Source of the DNA: an uncultured Eubacteriales bacterium
GTDB lineage: Bacteria; Bacillota; Clostridia; Oscillospirales; Oscillospiraceae
Reading direction: 5' to 3'
Assembly: GCA_900548615.1 (NCBI GenBank)
Contig: URKW01000005.1
Coordinates: 1-46,288, forward strand
DNA length: 46,288 bases
Below are positions 23,790 to 30,797 of this stretch, piece by piece. The notes below the pieces were generated by a model, which saw only the letters and a list, made by a program, of their open reading frames with translations, searched no databases and was not told the origin of the DNA. The stretch's first letter is position 1. Each line of letters begins with the position of its first letter. A program made the position numbers and the translations under genes.

Positions 23790-24054
23790 GCCTTTTCTCC
23801 AATGGGGAAAGACCGTCGCCTTCACCGGCGGCGGTTTTTTCTGCGCCGAATTCATCTTCCCAGCCCATCAGGTAAGCGGGAGTGACGCCGAGAATAGACG
23901 CAATAGGGGAGACGGAGTCAATAGGCATCTTTTCAATATATCCGTTTTCATAGCGATATATGGTAGCAGGAGAGCAGCCGAGTTTTTCGGCAATATATTC
24001 AGCAGAAAAACCAAGCTGTTTCCGGCGGCTACGCATGCGTTCACCAATAGTCAT
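23704..24054 (-). CDS. XRE-family phage repressor
   Basis: CI-like repressor of 116 residues. The N-terminal helix-turn-helix is clear (IGERMRSRRKQLGFSAEYIAEK, GCSPATIYRYENG, IASILGVTPAYLMGW). The short C-terminal part (LSPLEKRLMQLVHRLSDDQKEMLLAQIELLLSKQ) is helical and likely dimerises; no LexA-type protease domain is present, so induction is not by self-cleavage. GAGGTG lies 7 nt before the ATG. It is divergent from a Cro-like gene with shared palindromic sites between them. Confidence 0.9.
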   Translation of the reverse strand: MTIGERMRSRRKQLGFSAEYIAEKLGCSPATIYRYENGYIEKMPIDSVSPIASILGVTPAYLMGWEDEFGAEKTAAGEGDGLSPLEKRLMQLVHRLSDDQKEMLLAQIELLLSKQG

Positions 24055-24085
24055 AAAATCACCTCAGCATATAAATATCATAGTT

Positions 24086-24120
24086 TTCGCAAAAATGCAA
24101 CAGAAAATTCGCATAAATGA
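24086..24120. promoter_or_regulatory. Two operator-like half-palindromes near repressor start
   Basis: TTCGCAAAAATGCAA (24086-24100) and TTCGCATAAATGA (24108-24120), degenerate copies of the CTCGCAT-TT-ATGCGAG site seen at 24171 and 24411. Confidence 0.55.
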
Positions 24121-24130
24121 TATTTTTGTA

Positions 24131-24186
24131 TTGACAAGCGGAAACGACTGTGGTATAAAGACAATAGAAACTCGCATTTATGCAAG
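24131..24186 (+). promoter_or_regulatory. Early promoter with downstream operator
   Basis: Perfect TTGACA (24131-24136), 17 bp, TATAAA (24154-24159). The operator copy CTCGCATTTATGCAAG (24171-24186) covers the start region, so a bound repressor would block it. Confidence 0.8.
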
Positions 24187-24201
24187 AAAGGAGGACATGA
24201 C

Positions 24202-24411
24202 ATGAGCGCTAAAATGGAGCTTCTGAAAAAGATCGCCAAGGAGAACGGGGTAACTATCGACCAGATGGCTGCCAGTGCAGGCATAAGCACAGCGACACTG
24301 TATCGTAAAATCAAGGCCGGAGGCGGCACATTCACTGTCGAGCAGACAGAGAAGATTGCCGCCTGCACCAAGATGACGCGAGATCAGGCTGTCGCTGTTT
24401 TTTTTAACTGA
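24202..24411 (+). CDS. Cro-like helix-turn-helix protein
   Basis: DNA-binding protein of 69 residues, almost entirely one helix-turn-helix: ELLKKIAKENGVTIDQMAASAGISTATLYRKIK, then VEQTEKIAACTKMTRDQAVAVFF. The ATG at 24202 follows AGGAGG by 7 nt; an ATG at 24196 stops after two codons. It is the first gene rightward of the early promoter and opposite the repressor, so it likely acts as Cro or an early regulator. Confidence 0.85.
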   Translation: MSAKMELLKKIAKENGVTIDQMAASAGISTATLYRKIKAGGGTFTVEQTEKIAACTKMTRDQAVAVFFN

Positions 24412-24434
24412 AAACTCGCATTTATGCGAGTTTT
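24411..24434. promoter_or_regulatory. Perfect operator-like palindrome after cro-like gene
   Basis: AAAACTCGCAT and ATGCGAGTTTT, 11-bp perfect arms around TT. It is the best copy of the operator family; with its T-run it could also end transcription weakly. Confidence 0.65.
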
Positions 24435-24477
24435 CGGGGGAGGACATAAGAATCGGCAGGGAGGAGGTGAGTGAGCG

Positions 24478-24777
24478 ATGCTGTACATGCACGAGGCGAT
24501 CCACCACCACAGGGACGGCACCGTGACTGTCCGGCGGTGGTTTAGCCCGACAAAAGGAAAGCCCCGCCGAAAACGGCGGGACAATCACAGGATACCCTCT
24601 ATATCGCCAAGGATATCATCCAACACCGGTACAAGCCGGTCGACCACCCGGTCAATGTCCTCGGCGGTGCATGGCGGTACACAGCCATCATTCAGGCTGG
24701 CGCTGTTAACGAAATCACGGATCTGCTTACGCAGCGCTTCGGCATCGGTCAAAGTGACGGCCCCCTTTCCCAGATAA
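24478..24777 (+). CDS. Possible small early protein (uncertain)
   Basis: Frame of 99 codons with a strong ribosome site (GGAGGTGA, 7 nt before ATG). The first about 38 residues (MLYMHEAIHHHRDGTVTVRR...) look plausible, but the remainder is Ser/Arg-rich and antisense to a better-looking minus-strand frame. Only one of the two overlapping genes is likely real, or this one is a leader that reads on by chance. Confidence 0.35.
   Translation: MLYMHEAIHHHRDGTVTVRRWFSPTKGKPRRKRRDNHRIPSISPRISSNTGTSRSTTRSMSSAVHGGTQPSFRLALLTKSRICLRSASASVKVTAPFPR
24551..24580 (-). terminator. Minus-strand terminator
   Basis: Stem CCCGCCG / CGGCGGG with TTTT loop on the minus strand, followed by CTTTCCTTTT. It supports a minus-strand gene ending at 24585. 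Confidence 0.65.
24585..24752 (-). CDS. Possible 55-residue acidic protein
   Basis: Minus-strand frame whose product (M)TDAEALRKQIRDFVNSASLN... to VVDRLVPVLDDILGDIEGIL is well-behaved and helical. I prefer the TTG at 24752, preceded by AAGGGGG, over a TTG at 24806 with no ribosome site. A terminator hairpin follows directly. Function unknown. It lies antisense to a weaker plus-strand frame. Confidence 0.45.
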   Translation of the reverse strand: MTDAEALRKQIRDFVNSASLNDGCVPPCTAEDIDRVVDRLVPVLDDILGDIEGIL

Positions 24778-24863
24778 ATTTTACCATATCTGGCGGTCGG
24801 GAGCAACTAGGACAATCCCGGTGCGGCATAGGCTCAGACTATCAGGAAAGGAGTGACGCTTAC

Positions 24864-25076
24864 ATGGCGAAGAAGGAACGGCCGCCCATCACGGTGAAGG
24901 CGTTTGTGAAGGTGAACGGCGTGGAGACAGATGTGGACACGCTGACGCCGGAGCAGCGCACACGGCTGGCCACGATGATAAACGTGACGCTGCTGAACGT
25001 GCGGTTCGCCGGGCAGGCGCACTTCTACCCGGTTGAGGAGCCAAAAGAACAATCCCTCAGTCAGCCTTGCGGCTGA
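24864..25076 (+). CDS. Small early phage protein
   Basis: Protein of 70 residues, basic start (MAKKERPPITVKAFVKVNGV) then ETDVDTLTPEQRTRLATMINVTLLNVRFAG. Such proteins are common in early operons of Clostridia phages but have no known role. AAAGGAG lies 12 nt before the ATG. The last residues (QSLSQPCG) are encoded by the start of a hairpin repeat, so the original C-terminus was probably replaced when the repeat inserted. Confidence 0.7.
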   Translation: MAKKERPPITVKAFVKVNGVETDVDTLTPEQRTRLATMINVTLLNVRFAGQAHFYPVEEPKEQSLSQPCG

Positions 25077-25100
25077 CAGCTCCCTTTACACAAGGGAGCC
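25054..25100. repeat. Double-hairpin dispersed-type repeat
   Basis: Two hairpins: GTCAGCC-TTGC-GGCTGAC (25060-25077) and GCTCCCTT-loop-AAGGGAGC (25079-25099). I recognise this form as common in gut Oscillospirales genomes; only this copy is in the window. Confidence 0.65.
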
Positions 25101-25130
25101 ATAAAAGGAATACACAAAGGAGGATATCAG

Positions 25131-25352
25131 ATGAGCAGGAAGAAAAAGTGCAGGGGTGCAAAATTTGCTGAGGGCGACCGGGTGCTCAACTTCGCGCCGA
25201 GAGCCTGTGAGGAGAACGGCGGGCATCCCCCGGAGGGCACGGTACTGCGGGCCACGCGAAAAAGCGGTTACTGGCAGTATCAGGTGCAGGTGGCGGGCAC
25301 CGACCGGATCGCCACCTGGGACGAAATGCTGATGGGGGCGGTGGGCGTATGA
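25131..25352 (+). CDS. Small phage protein with SH3-like beta segment
   Basis: Protein of 73 residues: basic N-terminus, then FAEGDRVLNFAPRACEE...GTVLRATRKSGYWQYQVQV...IATWDEMLM, a pattern like a small beta-barrel domain. AAGGAGGA lies 8 nt before the ATG. It overlaps the next gene by 4 nt. No known role. Confidence 0.7.
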   Translation: MSRKKKCRGAKFAEGDRVLNFAPRACEENGGHPPEGTVLRATRKSGYWQYQVQVAGTDRIATWDEMLMGAVGV

Positions 25353-25444
25353 CGGCGCTGACGTACATTTGCCTGTTTGTGGGGGCGTGGCGGCTGGCCT
25401 GCGGCGTCCTCCGCCTAGTGGACAAGCTGGAGAACCGGAAATGA
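25349..25444 (+). CDS. 31-residue membrane peptide
   Basis: Product MTALTYICLFVGAWRLACGV then LRLVDKLENRK: one hydrophobic helix (about 4-22) and a charged end. ATG overlaps the upstream stop (ATGA) and its stop overlaps the next ATG (ATGA), which supports real coupled translation despite the small size. Function unknown. Confidence 0.6.
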   Translation: MTALTYICLFVGAWRLACGVLRLVDKLENRK

Positions 25445-25668
25445 GCGGCCAGGGCTACCATGGCAGCCCCTGTGTGAAGGACTGCCCGGACAGGGGCGCC
25501 GGATGCACAACACGGTGTTCCCATGGGTACGCCGAATGGCGGGCAGAACGGGACAAGCTCTATGACCTGCGGGCGGAACAGTCGGAAAAGACATACATAC
25601 TGGACGCCGGGGCAAAGCAGCAGCGGAACAAGTATTACCGGCACCAGCATAACCACGGGAGGAGGTGA
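25441..25668 (+). CDS. Cysteine-motif small phage protein
   Basis: Protein of 75 residues with CVKDCPDRGAGCTTRC (about 11-26), a likely zinc knuckle, followed by a helical segment (YAEWRAERDKLYDLRAEQ) and a His/Arg-rich tail. Start fixed by 4-nt overlap with the upstream gene. Resembles short zinc-binding phage proteins of unknown function. Confidence 0.68.
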   Translation: MSGQGYHGSPCVKDCPDRGAGCTTRCSHGYAEWRAERDKLYDLRAEQSEKTYILDAGAKQQRNKYYRHQHNHGRR

Positions 25669-25673
25669 TAGCC

Positions 25674-26003
25674 GTGGCGACGGCAAGGAAGCGGGATTAT
25701 TTATGGTTCATCACGGCGCCGGGCCATGTGCAGGTGCCGGTGGTCGCACCGGACTGGGAGCAGGCCACGGTGGAGGCGGCCCGGTTCTGGGGCGTGCCGT
25801 GGGCGAAGATCTTCTGCCAGTGTGAGCTGGTGCGAAAAAGCGAGGTGCTGCGGAACGTGTGCATCCGGTGCAAGCGGCACTTTAACGGCGAAGGCGTGGA
25901 GTGCGAGCCCTGCCAGAAGCTGCGGGCCATTGAAGAAAAAGAGGCACAGGCCGCTGCGCGGCGGTACTGGAAAAAGCATTATTTACGGGAAAAATCTCAG
26001 TGA
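25674..26003 (+). CDS. Small phage protein with C4 zinc motif
   Basis: Protein of 109 residues. Central CIRCKRHFNGEGVECEPC (about 61-78) is a four-cysteine zinc motif; the N-terminal WFITAPGHVQVPVVAPDWEQAT is beta-like and the tail is a charged helix. I chose the GTG at 25674, 5 nt after GGAGGTGA, over the GTG at 25665, which is inside that ribosome site. Function unknown. Confidence 0.7.
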   Translation: MATARKRDYLWFITAPGHVQVPVVAPDWEQATVEAARFWGVPWAKIFCQCELVRKSEVLRNVCIRCKRHFNGEGVECEPCQKLRAIEEKEAQAAARRYWKKHYLREKSQ

Positions 26004-26020
26004 AGAATAGGAGGATATCT

Positions 26021-26395
26021 ATGAGCAGCAATGACTTTCTTGCCATGGCGCTGAAAAAGCTGACAGAGGAAGAAAAAAAGGTGACAGGCCAGAAGGAGAG
26101 TGTCATTAAGAGGGAGGTGCGCGCTGCATTGGAGGAGTTCTGCCGTCAGGATGCGGAATTTGCCCAAGCGGTAGTACAGGGCGGCAGTTTTTCGGATTGC
26201 CTGAAAAAGGTATGCGAGGGTGTGGGGAGCTGCATCAGCGACCTGAAGGCCTATCAGAAAGCAGCAGCTTTTTATTTTCCCGGCTGTGATGTGACCATGA
26301 CAATGCGGATTGCTTTGTGCGAGAGCGACGCAAAGGTGGTTCCGGCAGCTGAACCCGTTAAGGCTGTGACGCTGGATCTGACCGACTTCTGGTGA
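26021..26395 (+). CDS. PcfK-like protein
   Basis: Protein of 124 residues with the PcfK-like pattern: REVRAALEEFCRQDAEFAQAVVQGGSFSDCLKKVCEGV and a C-terminal LDLTDFW. PcfK and PcfJ occur together in conjugative elements and in many Clostridia phages; function unknown. AGGAGGA lies 6 nt before the ATG at 26021; a GTG at 26000 precedes that site. The stop overlaps the PcfJ-like gene. Confidence 0.75.
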   Translation: MSSNDFLAMALKKLTEEEKKVTGQKESVIKREVRAALEEFCRQDAEFAQAVVQGGSFSDCLKKVCEGVGSCISDLKAYQKAAAFYFPGCDVTMTMRIALCESDAKVVPAAEPVKAVTLDLTDFW

Positions 26396-28137
26396 TGGTC
26401 ATGGACAGCGGGAAAAGAGCGGATGAGCTGGTTCATTTGGCCCCTGAGCTGAATGATCCGGAAAAACTGGCCATCAACACCCTGTTCCGGGCGTTTCTCT
26501 TCAAACGGAACAGCACCGGCGAGGTATGGACGACCTGCTGCCGGAAGCATGTTTTTATCAGGACGGATACTGACAACGCGGACGAGCTGCGTATTCTGAG
26601 AGCACCGCACACACCGGAGCCGAGAAACAGTTGGGACAACACACCGCCGCCGAAGATGCGGGCAAAGTGCCCCTACTGCGGCAAAGAAGTCACGGTGAAG
26701 GAACTGCGCTACAGCGGTCGGAGAAAAAACCTTTGGGAATACCGACGGGCGGTGGTGCTGCGGCAATGGCGCGGGGCGCTGTGGGCCACAGCGTGGGATT
26801 GCTCCAAGGATTATGGAACCAACGAACCACTGACTCACGCACCGGTTTTGACCATGCTGCCGAAGGTGAAGCTGCTGGGCGTTTACCGCTTCACGCCGGG
26901 AAAGGTAGAAGCGGCCACACGGGTATGGTGGAGCAACGGTCTCTTTAATTACAGCTATCAGGATACACCGGGGAAAAGCGCCGGTCGTAAGGGCGGTATG
27001 TGGCATATCCACTCACCCTATGGATTTTGCAGCGAGTTAGGCAAGAGCTATGACATGATCGGACTGCCGGAGCTCCAGAAAAGTGCCCTGCGCTGGTGCC
27101 GTCTGGAACAGGTGAGGATTGCCAGCGACGACTTTATAGAACTGCTGACGGCGGCTTGTTTTTATCCGAAGCAGGTCGAATGGCTGGTGAAGCTGGGGCT
27201 GCAAGATGCAGTCCGGGACTTGGCAGGGCGGGGCGTAAAGAACGCCGCCGCTGTGAAGTGGAACGCCAATACACCGGCGGAGTTCCTTGGGTGCGGCGTG
27301 AAGGAGCTGGACGCGATCACGAAAGAAAGCGATCAGCCATTGATGGCGCTGCGCATCTACCGGGCGCTGCATGATATGACGCCGGCAGCGACACCGGAGG
27401 AGTGCGCGGCGCTGGCCGACTGCGCAGATGATCGTGCGCTACGTGTTCTTCTGCCGAGAATGAAACGTTACGGACTGCGGATCCCCAAGCTGATGTCCTA
27501 TTTGGAGAAGATACGGCACCACGGAAAAACTCGCTGGGGTAATAACGCCGCGCTTTCCGCTTATGCCGATTACATCACGGCGGCGGATGGGTGCGGGCTG
27601 GATCTGAGCAATACCATCCACCTGCTGCCGAAAGACTTCTGGGCGAAGCACGACACGGTAACAGCGGCATGGAGCGCGATCTGCGCCAACCGACGCAGCA
27701 CAGAAGCGAACGCAAAATACAAGGCGCGGCTGCAAAAGCTGACCGCCAGATACCTCTATTGGAGCGACACACTCCTGATCCGCGCCCCGGTCAACGCCGG
27801 GGAGATCGTGGAGGAGGGCAAGCGGCTGGAGCACTGCGTGGGCGGCTATGCTGACCGCCACCTGTCAGGCAAGACAACAATTCTGTTTCTCCGGCGAAGG
27901 GACAAGCCCCATGTGCCGTTGGTCACGATTGAAATGGATGGGAATACGATCCGGCAAGTTTACGGGTATCGCAATGATTGCGTGGCCTGCCCGGAAAATC
28001 CAAAAGCAATACCGGCCCGAAAGCTGTATGGGGCATTTCTGGACGAATGGCTGGAATGGCTAAACGCCGGAAGCAAGCGCTATAAGGACGGCAGGCCTAA
28101 GCTGCCGAAAAAGAAATATAAGGAGGATGTGGCATGA
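26392..28137 (+). CDS. PcfJ-like protein
   Basis: Protein of about 580 residues. A zinc ribbon (AKCPYCGKEVTV, about 90-101) is followed by a long helical middle. The PcfJ-like signature lies near the C-terminus: EEGKRLEHCVGGYADRHLSG, ILFLRRRDKPHVPLVTIEM, IRQVYGYRN. The true start may be the GTG at 26392 or an ATG at 26395 or 26401; there is no strong ribosome site, so coupling to the upstream stop is likely. Biochemical role unknown. Confidence 0.85.
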   Translation: MMVMDSGKRADELVHLAPELNDPEKLAINTLFRAFLFKRNSTGEVWTTCCRKHVFIRTDTDNADELRILRAPHTPEPRNSWDNTPPPKMRAKCPYCGKEVTVKELRYSGRRKNLWEYRRAVVLRQWRGALWATAWDCSKDYGTNEPLTHAPVLTMLPKVKLLGVYRFTPGKVEAATRVWWSNGLFNYSYQDTPGKSAGRKGGMWHIHSPYGFCSELGKSYDMIGLPELQKSALRWCRLEQVRIASDDFIELLTAACFYPKQVEWLVKLGLQDAVRDLAGRGVKNAAAVKWNANTPAEFLGCGVKELDAITKESDQPLMALRIYRALHDMTPAATPEECAALADCADDRALRVLLPRMKRYGLRIPKLMSYLEKIRHHGKTRWGNNAALSAYADYITAADGCGLDLSNTIHLLPKDFWAKHDTVTAAWSAICANRRSTEANAKYKARLQKLTARYLYWSDTLLIRAPVNAGEIVEEGKRLEHCVGGYADRHLSGKTTILFLRRRDKPHVPLVTIEMDGNTIRQVYGYRNDCVACPENPKAIPARKLYGAFLDEWLEWLNAGSKRYKDGRPKLPKKKYKEDVA

Positions 28138-29096
28138 GCGAAGAATTAAATCTGACCACGAAGGAGTTGGCCGAGATGGACGCTGCCTTTGAGGAGCGGG
28201 ACATTGAGGTCATCACCGAGGAGATCAACTTCTACAAGCGGCAGGCTGGGTCTGCCATTCTGGAAATCGGCAAGCGATTGGTGGAGGCGAAAGGGCAGCT
28301 TTCTCACGGGGAATGGCTGCCCTGGCTGGAGGAAAAAGTGGCCTTCTCCGAGCGCAGCGCACAGCAGTATATGCGGCTGTGGAAGGAGTATGGAAAATCC
28401 GCATTATCTGCGGATTTAAGTATCTCCAAAGCATTGGTATTACTGGCTTTGCCGGAATCTGAGCGGGAGGATTTCGCCGCCGAAAAGCACACCGTGAACG
28501 GTGAGGAAAAGACCGTTTCCAGCATGACGGTGAAGGAGCTGGAAAAGGCCATTGCCGAGCGGAACGCCGCACGGGAGGAGGCCGAAAAAGCCGCCGCTGA
28601 CATTCAGGAGGCCAAGGACACCGCGCTGGCCGCGCAGGAGGAACTGGCGCGGGTGCGGAAAGAGCTGGAGGAGCTGCGCAGCCGCCCTGTGGAGGTGGCG
28701 GTGCAGACAGTGGACGCCAGCGCGGAACAGATCGCCGCCGCCCGCCTTGAGGCGGAGAAGGCGGCGGCCGCACAGGTGGAAAAGGCAAAAAAGACGCTGG
28801 CGGAGGCTCAGGAACGCCTGCGCCAAGCTGAGGAGCAGGCCGCCGCTGCCGCCAAGGAAAAGGACGCAGCGCTGGACGCCGCCCAGAGCTACAAGGCCGA
28901 GGCAGAGGCCGCCCGGAAGAAGCTGGCGGCGTCGGGCAACGAGGGGCTTATTAAGTTCAAAACATTGTTCGACCAGACGGTGGCAAACGTGAACGCTCTG
29001 GCGGAGCTGCTTCGTCAGCAGCCTGAGGGTGAGCGTGAGAAGCTGGGCCGGGCCATGCAGGCCCTGAGCCAGCAGATTGGAGGGATCGCTATATGA
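28134..29096 (+). CDS. DUF3102 coiled-coil protein
   Basis: Protein of 320 residues. The N-terminal DUF3102 region (about 25-115) has IEVITEEINFYKRQAGSAIL, GKRLVEAKGQLSHGEW and FSERSAQQYMRLWKEY, which looks like a DNA-related helical domain. It is followed by a long Glu/Ala/Lys coiled coil (about 130-285) and a short helical end. It starts inside the upstream stop (4-nt overlap). DUF3102 proteins are usual in phages and plasmids, often near PcfJ; function unknown. Confidence 0.85.
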   Translation: MSEELNLTTKELAEMDAAFEERDIEVITEEINFYKRQAGSAILEIGKRLVEAKGQLSHGEWLPWLEEKVAFSERSAQQYMRLWKEYGKSALSADLSISKALVLLALPESEREDFAAEKHTVNGEEKTVSSMTVKELEKAIAERNAAREEAEKAAADIQEAKDTALAAQEELARVRKELEELRSRPVEVAVQTVDASAEQIAAARLEAEKAAAAQVEKAKKTLAEAQERLRQAEEQAAAAAKEKDAALDAAQSYKAEAEAARKKLAASGNEGLIKFKTLFDQTVANVNALAELLRQQPEGEREKLGRAMQALSQQIGGIAI

Positions 29097-29485
29097 CGTG
29101 GAAATTGTATTTACTGGTCATTTTGGTGGTCATCAGCACGGCCATGCTGGGGGGCGGCTACGCCAGAAACGCCAGAGCCGCGAAGCTGCGGTACTGGGAA
29201 TCCATGAAGGAAAACCGGTACTTTGAGATATGGGCGCTGTATGTGTTTTGCCGGAAGCTTGGCATCGACGCGGAAATCGAGCCCCTATTCGACGGCTGGC
29301 TGCTTTCGTTTCCGGACGGAAGCGACTTCATACAGCATGAATTTTCCTATGGCAGCGCCGAGGGATGTGTGGAGCCGAAAATCGGCTGTGAGCTGGACTT
29401 TTCCGAGGTATCGCTGTGGCGCGCCAGGGCGCTGGTGACAGCGCACCGGGCACGGCTGGCAGGGGAGGAGGAAGCGGCTGTATGA
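29093..29485 (+). CDS. Membrane-anchored small phage protein
   Basis: Protein of 130 residues. An N-terminal membrane helix (about 4-21, LYLLVILVVISTAMLGGG) is followed by a soluble domain rich in aromatic residues. No cysteine cluster or catalytic motif is seen. ATG and upstream stop overlap by 4 nt, and its own stop overlaps the next ATG. Function unknown. Confidence 0.7.
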   Translation: MTWKLYLLVILVVISTAMLGGGYARNARAAKLRYWESMKENRYFEIWALYVFCRKLGIDAEIEPLFDGWLLSFPDGSDFIQHEFSYGSAEGCVEPKIGCELDFSEVSLWRARALVTAHRARLAGEEEAAV

Positions 29486-30063
29486 CACGTGAGAAGATCG
29501 TAGCGGCGCTGCGGGAGCATGCGGAGTGGGCGGCAGGCAACGAGTGGGAGACGCCTATTACACTGGGCGACGACCTTTCCGCCGCCGCTGACCTGATCGA
29601 GAACCAGCAGCGGGAGATCGATGCGCTGCGGCAAGCCAACGAGGGCTTGCGGTTCCATCTGGCGGCGCTGCATGGCTCCGGCGGGCATCCCGATCCGGTT
29701 GGCCCGAAAGGCCAGATGGCAGCGTGTCCGATATGCGGCGGAATGTGCGATTGGGCACCGGAAACAGATATCAGCACCTGCCGGGTGTGTGGGTGTACCA
29801 ACGGAACGGCGCAAAAGTCGGTTGACCGGCTGCGGGAGATTGCCGAGGCTGACAAGGCCGGGCGCGTGGCTATTCTGCCATGTGAAGTGGGTGGGGCCAT
29901 GCTGGATGTGAGCGACCCGGAGCATCCACAGGAAATGAAGGATATTCACTTTTCTATAAGCTACGTATCATCGGGGATCGTGTTCTCCCAACCGATGAAC
30001 ATCTTTCTTGAGAACATCGCGGCCGGGTATATCAAATCGTTGGAGGAAACACCTGATGAATAA
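29482..30063 (+). CDS. Phage protein with CPICGG zinc motif
   Basis: Protein of 193 residues. N-terminal helix with LIENQQREIDALRQANEGLRF (DUF-type helix common in Clostridia phage proteins), then CPICGGMCDW and CRVCGC (about 82-112), a zinc-binding module, and a C-terminal beta-rich part. The start at 29482 is set by overlap with the upstream stop. Function unknown. Confidence 0.72.
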   Translation: MTREKIVAALREHAEWAAGNEWETPITLGDDLSAAADLIENQQREIDALRQANEGLRFHLAALHGSGGHPDPVGPKGQMAACPICGGMCDWAPETDISTCRVCGCTNGTAQKSVDRLREIAEADKAGRVAILPCEVGGAMLDVSDPEHPQEMKDIHFSISYVSSGIVFSQPMNIFLENIAAGYIKSLEETPDE

Positions 30064-30385
30064 AGTTAAAATCGCATATGTTCTGCGCGGCGATGTTGAG
30101 CGTGAGATCAAAAAACAGATACGACCCGAAAATAGTCCGGCTCAGAACCGAAAGCTGAATGCGGTTCGATTTGGTGTTGAGATGCTCTCGACCACTGAAC
30201 TGGTGGAGGTACAGGGCAAGCTGGTCTGTGATCCGCTGACGGTGGACAAGCCGGAGGCCGTCGGGCCGGAGGTGCGCCGGAAGGTGCAGGAGGCGCTGAT
30301 GGAGGAACTGGAGGCCAAGGGCCTGATCCGCTATCAGATGCTCAATGGCATACTGTATGCCGGGGTTCGGGTGATCAAACCGTGA
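30056..30385 (+). CDS. Hypothetical phage protein
   Basis: Protein of 109 residues starting MNKVKIAYVLRGDVEREIKK. GGAGGAA is 7 nt before the ATG at 30056; an earlier in-frame start is inside the upstream gene. It overlaps the upstream gene by 8 nt. Mixed alpha/beta composition, no motif recognised. Confidence 0.68.
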   Translation: MNKVKIAYVLRGDVEREIKKQIRPENSPAQNRKLNAVRFGVEMLSTTELVEVQGKLVCDPLTVDKPEAVGPEVRRKVQEALMEELEAKGLIRYQMLNGILYAGVRVIKP

Positions 30386-30609
30386 AAAGAGCCTATTATG
30401 AGCGGCCTGCACAGGCACGAAAAGGCACGAAGTGCTACAAATGCGTGTGGAGGCATGGCAGCGAGGAATTTTTATGCGATTTTGCCACGCTGGCCGCGCC
30501 GCTGACACGGGGAGGCGTATCGCCGGAGGAGTGCCGCCACTTCGTGGAGGGGCGGAGGATCCAGACACAGAAGGACGTGGAAAATGCGCTGAAAACGCTG
30601 GGGCTGTAA
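30382..30609 (+). CDS. Small phage protein with CxxC
   Basis: Protein of 75 residues with KCYKCVWRHG and FLCDF, a likely zinc or Fe site, and CRHF near the end. It starts with a GTG overlapping the upstream stop. Last gene of the early operon before a repeat-filled gap. Confidence 0.62.
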   Translation: MKRAYYERPAQARKGTKCYKCVWRHGSEEFLCDFATLAAPLTRGGVSPEECRHFVEGRRIQTQKDVENALKTLGL

Positions 30610-30611
30610 GC

Positions 30612-30736
30612 GGGCCGATGTGGGCATCGGCCCCTACACAGAGGGCACCCCGGCTACGAAGCGGGTGCCGAAAGGCGGTGCGTAGGGGGCGACCCTTGCG
30701 GTCGTCCGCGCGGGAGGGGCAGAGCCCCTCCCCTAC
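30612..30736. repeat. Multi-hairpin dispersed-type repeat before terL
   Basis: Non-coding stretch with successive hairpins: GGGCCGATG-TGGG-CATCGGCCC, GGCACCC/GGGTGCC and GGGAGGGGC-AGA-GCCCCTCCC. It fills the gap between the early operon and terminase. The GTAGGGG...CCCCTACG style is familiar from gut Clostridia. Confidence 0.6.
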
Positions 30737-30797
30737 GAAATGACTACCGATGGTGTGGCGTCCCGCCGCACCAAATCACAAGGGAGGGATCGTCGGC

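Noticed and set aside
30750..30797. Upstream extension of terminase
   Set aside because: The ATG at 30798 has a strong ribosome site and matches a normal terminase start; the extension reads repeat-adjacent DNA.
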